Shown here piece after piece: positions 59,585 through 64,000 of a stretch of DNA of 64,000 nucleotides; within the stretch, counting starts at the first letter, position 1, and every line of letters starts with the position of its first letter. Origin of the DNA: JANLYC01 sp963750495. Its GTDB lineage: Bacteria > Actinomycetota > Actinomycetes > Propionibacteriales > Nocardioidaceae. Below the pieces are notes generated by a model. The model was given only the letters and a program-made list of their open reading frames with translations, ran no database searches and was not told the origin of the DNA. The stretch lies in NCBI GenBank assembly GCA_963750495.1, contig CAVVQV010000004.1, positions 744,001 to 808,000 of the forward strand. Direction: 5' to 3'. A program made the position numbers and the translations under genes.

Positions 59585-62500
59585 TCACGACTCCGCGATC
59601 TCGGTACGGGTGACGACGTAGTCCGAACCTCGCTGCTGGATGACACGTGGTTCCTCGGAACTGCGTGTCGGCTCGGTCGGTGCTCGTTCGCCCGGCTCGG
59701 CGCGCTCCTCCTCCATGACGTGCAGGTAGAGCGACGGAAGCACGAACAGGGTCACGAACGTCGTGGTCACCAGACCGCCGATCATGGTCACGGCCATCGG
59801 ATGCAAGACCTCGAACCCTGGGCGCGTCCCCAGTGCGACGAAGGGCAGCGCGAGGAACGTCAGGGCGGCGGCAGAGGCACCAACCGGCCCCAGTCGGGCG
59901 CGGGCGCCTCGCAGCACCTTGTCGGTCCAGGAGTCGTCGCTGAAGTCACGTTCACGCCAACGGATCTCCTCGATCAGCAACAGGTTGGCCCGCACGGCCA
60001 GCCCGAACACGGCGAGCAACCCGACCAGCGCACCCAGCGTGAGCTCGGCACCGAGGAACAACGTGGCCACCACGCCTCCGACCAGCGACAGCGGGAGGAG
60101 AGCCAGGACGAGCGACGCCAGCCGCCAGCTCTTGAAGACTGCCTGCAGCAGCAGGAAGACCGCGATCAGGGCGGCCACGGCGAAGCCGATCACGCGGCCG
60201 TACCCGACCTCGTCACCGGTGGTGCCACGCATGACCTCGGCGTGGTACTCCAGGGGGAAGCTCAGCTCGGCCAGCCGCTCGTCGATCTCGGTGAGGACGG
60301 AGGCGACACTTCGACCACTGACGCCGGCCTGGACGTCGAGCCGCCGCGAAACTGCGTCCCGCTTGATCACCGAGGCGGTCTCGGCAACCCTGACGTCCGC
60401 GACCTGACCGAGCCGGAGGTAGCCACCACCGGGGCGGTCGATGAGCAGGTTCTCGATGTCGCTGACGCTGCCGCGTGTCGCGGGCGAGCCCTGGACGACG
60501 ACGTCGAAGACCTTCTGCTCCTCGAAGACGCTGCCGACCTGGATCCCTTGCAGCAACGTGGCTTCGGCACGACGAACGTCACCGGGGGTGATCCCGAATC
60601 CCTGGGCCTTCTCGAGGTCGACCTCGATCTCGACGGTCGGCTCGGTGGTCGGCAGGTCGATCGTGGGGTCGACGACGCCGTCGATGTCGGCGATCATCTG
60701 CTGCACGCGCTCTGCCTCGCGACGCAGGATGTCGGGATCCTGTCCGAACAGTCGCACCACAACCGGGTCGCTCAGGCCAGTGAGCAAGCTCAGCCCGTCA
60801 CCGGTCACGTCGTTCGCGCCGAGCCGGACCGCCCCGACGTCGCGGACCTTCTGGGCTGTGTAGGTGACGACCTCGTGCTCGACTCCCCGGGTCGTGGCCA
60901 GCGTGTCGCGGATCGCGTCCATCGTGCCGTCGAAGTCGGCGTCCGAATCCAACGCCACCCACACGTCGCTCGAGTTCACGTTGGTGAGGCGGTCACCGGT
61001 GACCGAGCGTCCGACGTGTGCTCCGACGTTGGCGACGCCTGGCACCGCCTGGAGCTTGTTGCTCACGTCGGTCGTGATCTCGGTCATCCGCGGGTTGGAG
61101 GTGCCGGGCGGCGCGTCCAGCCTTACCAGCACGTTCGGGTCGTGGAACGTGGGGATCAGCGACGTGCCGAGGAAGGGCAACGCCCCCAGTCCCACGACGG
61201 CGATGGCCAGCGTCGCGATCAGCGTGATGCGCAACCGACTGCTGAATACCCGGAGCCCCGCCAGGTATCGGGCCCGAACCTTCTGGTCGGCTCGCTGCAG
61301 CGCACGCCCGGTCACCGTTGGTTGGAGCGTGGGCAGTCGCGGCGAGAACAGCAGGACGGACAACGCCGGAGTCACCGTCACCGCAACGAGCAGGGCGGCC
61401 AGCACCGCGAGGACGTAAGCCCACACCAGCGGCGCGAAGAACGCACCGGGCCGGCCGGCCATGACCGCCACCGGCACCACCGCCAGCAGGACGATCACCG
61501 TGGCGTATGTCAGTGGCCGGTGCACCTCGCCGGTCGTCTGGCGCACCACGGCCGTGACTCCCGCATCGGAGCTGCGTCGGTCCGGATCAGCCAGCCGCCG
61601 ATGGATCATGTCCGTCGGCACGATGGCCGCATCGACGATGATGACCACCGCGGCGGCGAGCCCGGCCAACGTGATCGCGTTGAACGACTGCCCGGTCAGG
61701 TAGAGCGCCAGCGCTGCAGCCACCATGGCCAAGGGAACCGTGATCGCGATGATGACGAGCGAACGCCACCGGTGACGGATGGCCGTCAGGGCGAGCAGCA
61801 TCAGACCGCCGCCGATGAGCAGTCCGATCCCGAGATTGCGGAGCGAGTCCTCGATGTAGGCAACCGGGCGGAACACCGAGCTGTCCATGGACAGCGTCGT
61901 GAGGCCAGGCTGCAACGTCTCGAGCGCGTCCTCGACACCTTCGGTCACGGCTGCCGCGCTGGCCTGCGGAAGCTTCTCGACCACGAGCAGGACGCCTGGC
62001 CCGCCGTTGACGATGGCATCGCCGATCAAGGGCTGATGACCGACGACGACGTCAGCAACCTGTGACAGCCGGAGCCGACCTCCGGTGCCGGCGACCGGCA
62101 CCTTGCCGAGCTCCGCTGGGTCCGCGATCTTCTCGATGAGGTGACGCACCTGAAGGCGCTGCTGCGGCGTCTCGATGTAGCCGCCTGTGCCCGGGGTCGA
62201 GGCCTCCAGGAAGCTGAGCGGAGAAACGACCTGCGCGTTCCCGGCGGTCTCGATGACCTGACCGAGCGTCACGCCGTTGTCCCGGAGCCGTTCCGGGTCC
62301 ACCTGGACCTGCAGCTGCTGGTCACGCATGCCCCACACGGCCACGTTGGCGACGCCCTCGACACCCATCAACCGGGGTCGGACGGTCCACCGGGCAATCA
62401 CCGACTGCTGGATCTCGTTCAGCTCGTCGGATGACAGACCGATCATGAGCACGCGGTTGGACGACGACATGGGCTGAAGCAGCGTCGGGGGCTTGGACAC

Positions 62501-62866
62501 GTTCGGCAACGCGTGCGCCTGAGTCAGTCGCTCTTCGATCAGCTGCCGACCCCGGTAGACGTCCGTGCCCGAGGCGAAGACCATCGTGATGGACGAGAGT
62601 CCGGGTAGCGACTCCGACCGGATCACCTCGACGCCTTCGACGCCGTTGAGCAGGTCTGCCTCCAGCGGGACGGTGATGAGCTGCTCGACCTCTTCGGCGG
62701 ACAGGCCCAGCGCCTCCGTCTGCACCTCGGCGTACGTCGGGCTGAACTCGGGCAGCACGTCCACCGATGCGCGTTGCAGCAGGACGAACCCGGTCGCCAT
62801 CACCCCCACCGCGGCTACGACAACCAGCAGCCTGAAGCGCAGTGCCCATCCAATGAGCCAAGTCAT
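59585..62866 (-). CDS. HME-type RND exporter (CzcA/CusA-like), second pump
   Basis: A 1093-residue RND permease beginning TWLIGWALRFRLLVVVAAVGVMATGFVLLQRASVDVLPEFSPTYAEVQTEALGLS. The helix-4 motif is LAAAVVIIVDAAIVPTDMIHRR: the central Asp is kept, but the Glu of the usual pattern is Asp, so its proton path is more diverged than in the partner pump. The C-terminus has a charged tail (EERAEPGERAPTEPTRSS). It is the first gene of the operon, divergent from the two-component system. Confidence 0.9.
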   Translation of the reverse strand: MTWLIGWALRFRLLVVVAAVGVMATGFVLLQRASVDVLPEFSPTYAEVQTEALGLSAEEVEQLITVPLEADLLNGVEGVEVIRSESLPGLSSITMVFASGTDVYRGRQLIEERLTQAHALPNVSKPPTLLQPMSSSNRVLMIGLSSDELNEIQQSVIARWTVRPRLMGVEGVANVAVWGMRDQQLQVQVDPERLRDNGVTLGQVIETAGNAQVVSPLSFLEASTPGTGGYIETPQQRLQVRHLIEKIADPAELGKVPVAGTGGRLRLSQVADVVVGHQPLIGDAIVNGGPGVLLVVEKLPQASAAAVTEGVEDALETLQPGLTTLSMDSSVFRPVAYIEDSLRNLGIGLLIGGGLMLLALTAIRHRWRSLVIIAITVPLAMVAAALALYLTGQSFNAITLAGLAAAVVIIVDAAIVPTDMIHRRLADPDRRSSDAGVTAVVRQTTGEVHRPLTYATVIVLLAVVPVAVMAGRPGAFFAPLVWAYVLAVLAALLVAVTVTPALSVLLFSPRLPTLQPTVTGRALQRADQKVRARYLAGLRVFSSRLRITLIATLAIAVVGLGALPFLGTSLIPTFHDPNVLVRLDAPPGTSNPRMTEITTDVSNKLQAVPGVANVGAHVGRSVTGDRLTNVNSSDVWVALDSDADFDGTMDAIRDTLATTRGVEHEVVTYTAQKVRDVGAVRLGANDVTGDGLSLLTGLSDPVVVRLFGQDPDILRREAERVQQMIADIDGVVDPTIDLPTTEPTVEIEVDLEKAQGFGITPGDVRRAEATLLQGIQVGSVFEEQKVFDVVVQGSPATRGSVSDIENLLIDRPGGGYLRLGQVADVRVAETASVIKRDAVSRRLDVQAGVSGRSVASVLTEIDERLAELSFPLEYHAEVMRGTTGDEVGYGRVIGFAVAALIAVFLLLQAVFKSWRLASLVLALLPLSLVGGVVATLFLGAELTLGALVGLLAVFGLAVRANLLLIEEIRWRERDFSDDSWTDKVLRGARARLGPVGASAAALTFLALPFVALGTRPGFEVLHPMAVTMIGGLVTTTFVTLFVLPSLYLHVMEEERAEPGERAPTEPTRSSEEPRVIQQRGSDYVVTRTEIAES

Positions 62867-62928
62867 CTCATGGCCTCCCTCGTCGGCGTTTCCTCGACCG
62901 GGGCGCGCAGCCAGAAGATTCAGATTTT

Positions 62929-62956
62929 CTTGAAATAACCTTTAAGTTTTCTTTAA
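62929..62956 (+). promoter_or_regulatory. Three direct repeats spaced 11 bp (OmpR/PhoB-type box)
   Basis: CTTGAA (62929), CTTTAA (62940) and CTTTAA (62951) follow each other at exactly 11 bp. They lie in an AT-rich island between the divergent RND operon (start 62866) and the response regulator gene (start 63026). Winged-helix response regulators of the OmpR/PhoB class bind such direct repeats on one face of the helix, so this is the predicted site for control of both units. Confidence 0.65.
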
Positions 62957-63025
62957 TCTAGGTTTCGAGGGTGCCTGCGGAAGTCGAGGGTGTCAAGCCC
63001 CCAAATGTGTCACCATGAAGACACA

Positions 63026-63697
63026 ATGCGTGTGCTCGTGGTGGAAGACGACGCGAAGCTCCTGCGCGCCCTGAAGCGGGGACTCGGGCAGGAGGGTTAC
63101 GACGTCGACGTCTCGACCAGCGGCGACGAGGCACTCACCCGCGCCACCGAGACCGACTACGACGTGATCGTGCTCGACGTGATGTTGCCGGTGATGGACG
63201 GCTTCGACGTCTGCGCGGCGCTACGGCGCGAAGAGCGGTGGTCTCCGGTGCTGATGCTGACCGCACGCACCGACATCAATGACCGCATCCAGGGGTTGGA
63301 CTCCGGGGCCGACGACTACCTGGTCAAGCCCTTCGACTTCGGCGAGCTGCTGGCCAGGCTGCGCGTACTGACCCGTCGAGGACCCACCCGACAGGCCTCT
63401 CTCGTCACCGTCGGAGAGCTGCACCTCGATGCGTCCACGCGCATCGTCACGCGCGGCGGACGGCAGATCGAGCTGACCGCGCGCGAGTTCGACGTGCTCG
63501 AGGTGCTCGCCCGCCGCCCCAACGAGCTGGTCACGAGGGCGGAGCTCGTCGAAGCGGTGTGGGACGCGGACTTCGCGGGGGCGGCCAACATCGCCGACGT
63601 CTACGTCGGGTTCCTCCGCAAGAAGCTCGAGCGCCCGCGTGGCCGCCGGCTCATCCGGACCGTCCGCGGCAAGGGCTTCGTGCTGGAGACACCGTGA
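63026..63697 (+). CDS. OmpR/PhoB-type response regulator
   Basis: A 223-residue two-component regulator. The receiver domain has acidic D8-D9, phospho-acceptor D51 in VIVLDVMLP, T79 and K101 (YLVKPFDF). The DNA-binding winged helix follows at ~125-220 (RIVTRGGRQIELTAREFDVLEVLARRPNELVTRAELVEAVW). ATG 63026 is chosen because the fold begins at MRVLVVEDD; the frame from 62990 adds residues without homology. The stop overlaps the kinase start (GTGA). Control of the divergent RND operon is likely. Confidence 0.94.
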   Translation: MRVLVVEDDAKLLRALKRGLGQEGYDVDVSTSGDEALTRATETDYDVIVLDVMLPVMDGFDVCAALRREERWSPVLMLTARTDINDRIQGLDSGADDYLVKPFDFGELLARLRVLTRRGPTRQASLVTVGELHLDASTRIVTRGGRQIELTAREFDVLEVLARRPNELVTRAELVEAVWDADFAGAANIADVYVGFLRKKLERPRGRRLIRTVRGKGFVLETP

Positions 63698-64000
63698 GGC
63701 TTCCGATCCGAATCCGGCTGACAGCCTGGTACGCGGCGCTGCTTGCCGTGATCATCGCCGTGCTCGGTGGGTTCGTCGTCTGGCAGCTCAGCAGTGACCT
63801 GCAGAACCAGGTCGACGGCGAGATCAGGGCGACGTCCGGAACGCTGATCCGGGCCGTGCGCGCGGAAAACGCTGACACCCCGCCGTCGCAACCGATCACC
63901 TCCCCGGAGTTCCGGGAGGACTTCGCCGGCGCCGCACGTGCCGCGCTCACCCACCGAGCCGCTGCTGCCCAGGTCGTGGACCAGAACGGCGACGTGTTGA
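63694..64000 (+). CDS. Sensor histidine kinase, N-terminal part
   Basis: GTG 63694 overlaps the regulator's stop and the frame stays open to the window end (102 residues visible). It starts RLPIRIRLTAWYAALLAVIIAVLGGFVVWQL, the usual first membrane helix of this kinase class, followed by an extracellular segment (SSDLQNQVDGEIRATSGTLIRAVRAENADTPPSQ). The HAMP, HisKA and ATPase domains lie beyond. The sensed signal is not known. Confidence 0.88.
   Translation, partial: MRLPIRIRLTAWYAALLAVIIAVLGGFVVWQLSSDLQNQVDGEIRATSGTLIRAVRAENADTPPSQPITSPEFREDFAGAARAALTHRAAAAQVVDQNGDVL

Noticed and set aside
59417..62065. Very long open frame on the plus strand opposite the second RND pump
   Set aside because: Composition is His/Asp/Arg/Gly-rich without domains, as expected for the antisense of a GC-rich gene.

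Overview
The window is about 64 kb of high-GC chromosomal DNA from an actinobacterium. The core gene order (folC - DUF4233 - ndk - mreBCD - mrdA - rodA ... rne - rplU - rpmA - obg - proB - proA - nadD - rsfS) is the one known from Actinobacteria. Frequent leaderless-type starts (a TAnnnT -10 box 6-8 nt before the start codon), an F420-reductase-like gene and a type III polyketide operon fit this. A Nocardioides/Aeromicrobium-like member of the Propionibacteriales is my best guess; it is inference, with no marker gene such as 16S rRNA to confirm it. No integrase, transposase, prophage or CRISPR array was seen, and no gene-free stretch reaches 300 bases.

Layout. 1-2.9 kb: end of an MDR dehydrogenase gene, VOC and DUF1905 proteins, a WYL regulator, a MazG-like hydrolase and tRNA-Ala(GGC). 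2.9-15.3 kb: a catabolic regulon made of a Rieske oxygenase, a PotABCD-like ABC importer, a class III aminotransferase, a TetR regulator, an NDP-forming acyl-CoA synthetase, an FAD amine-oxidase-like enzyme and an acyl-CoA dehydrogenase. Three of its promoters carry the same perfect palindrome over the -10 box, and a fourth has a degenerate version. 15.3-27.5 kb: housekeeping block gpgP-like, rsfS, nadD, (DinB, ECF sigma factor), proA, proB, obg, rpmA, rplU, rne. 27.5-36 kb: the two radical-SAM-associated genes of the TIGR03936/TIGR03960 pair, separated by an accessory block of two MFS transporters, ArsR, two membrane proteins, GNAT and a SnoaL-like protein. 36-46 kb: cell-shape genes rodA, mrdA, mreD, mreC, mreB, then ndk, DUF4233 and folC. 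46-52 kb: a GntR/membrane-protein pair, valS on the opposite strand, and a DHA2 MFS exporter divergent from an HxlR regulator. 52-56 kb: racemase, acylphosphatase, and a three-gene operon (type III PKS, ICMT-like methyltransferase, FAD hydroxylase) resembling the srsABC phenolic-lipid operon. 56-64 kb: two HME-type RND pumps with a minimal adaptor lipoprotein between them, divergent from an OmpR-type two-component system that runs off the window.

Two families of dispersed intergenic repeats stand out. One is a discrete element of about 83 bp built round a 42-50 bp near-perfect palindrome (four copies). The other is a 22-bp unit in short head-to-tail arrays (three loci). Most copies sit directly behind a stop codon in sense orientation. 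Two 22-bp arrays face each other across a RidA-family pseudogene that carries two single-G deletions.

In the catabolic region the ABC importer would bring in an amine-type solute. The Rieske oxygenase, FAD oxidase and aminotransferase would remove or transfer nitrogen groups, and the acyl-CoA synthetase and dehydrogenase would activate and oxidise the carbon skeleton. The shared promoter-operator argues that one TetR protein controls all of it. The substrate is unknown.
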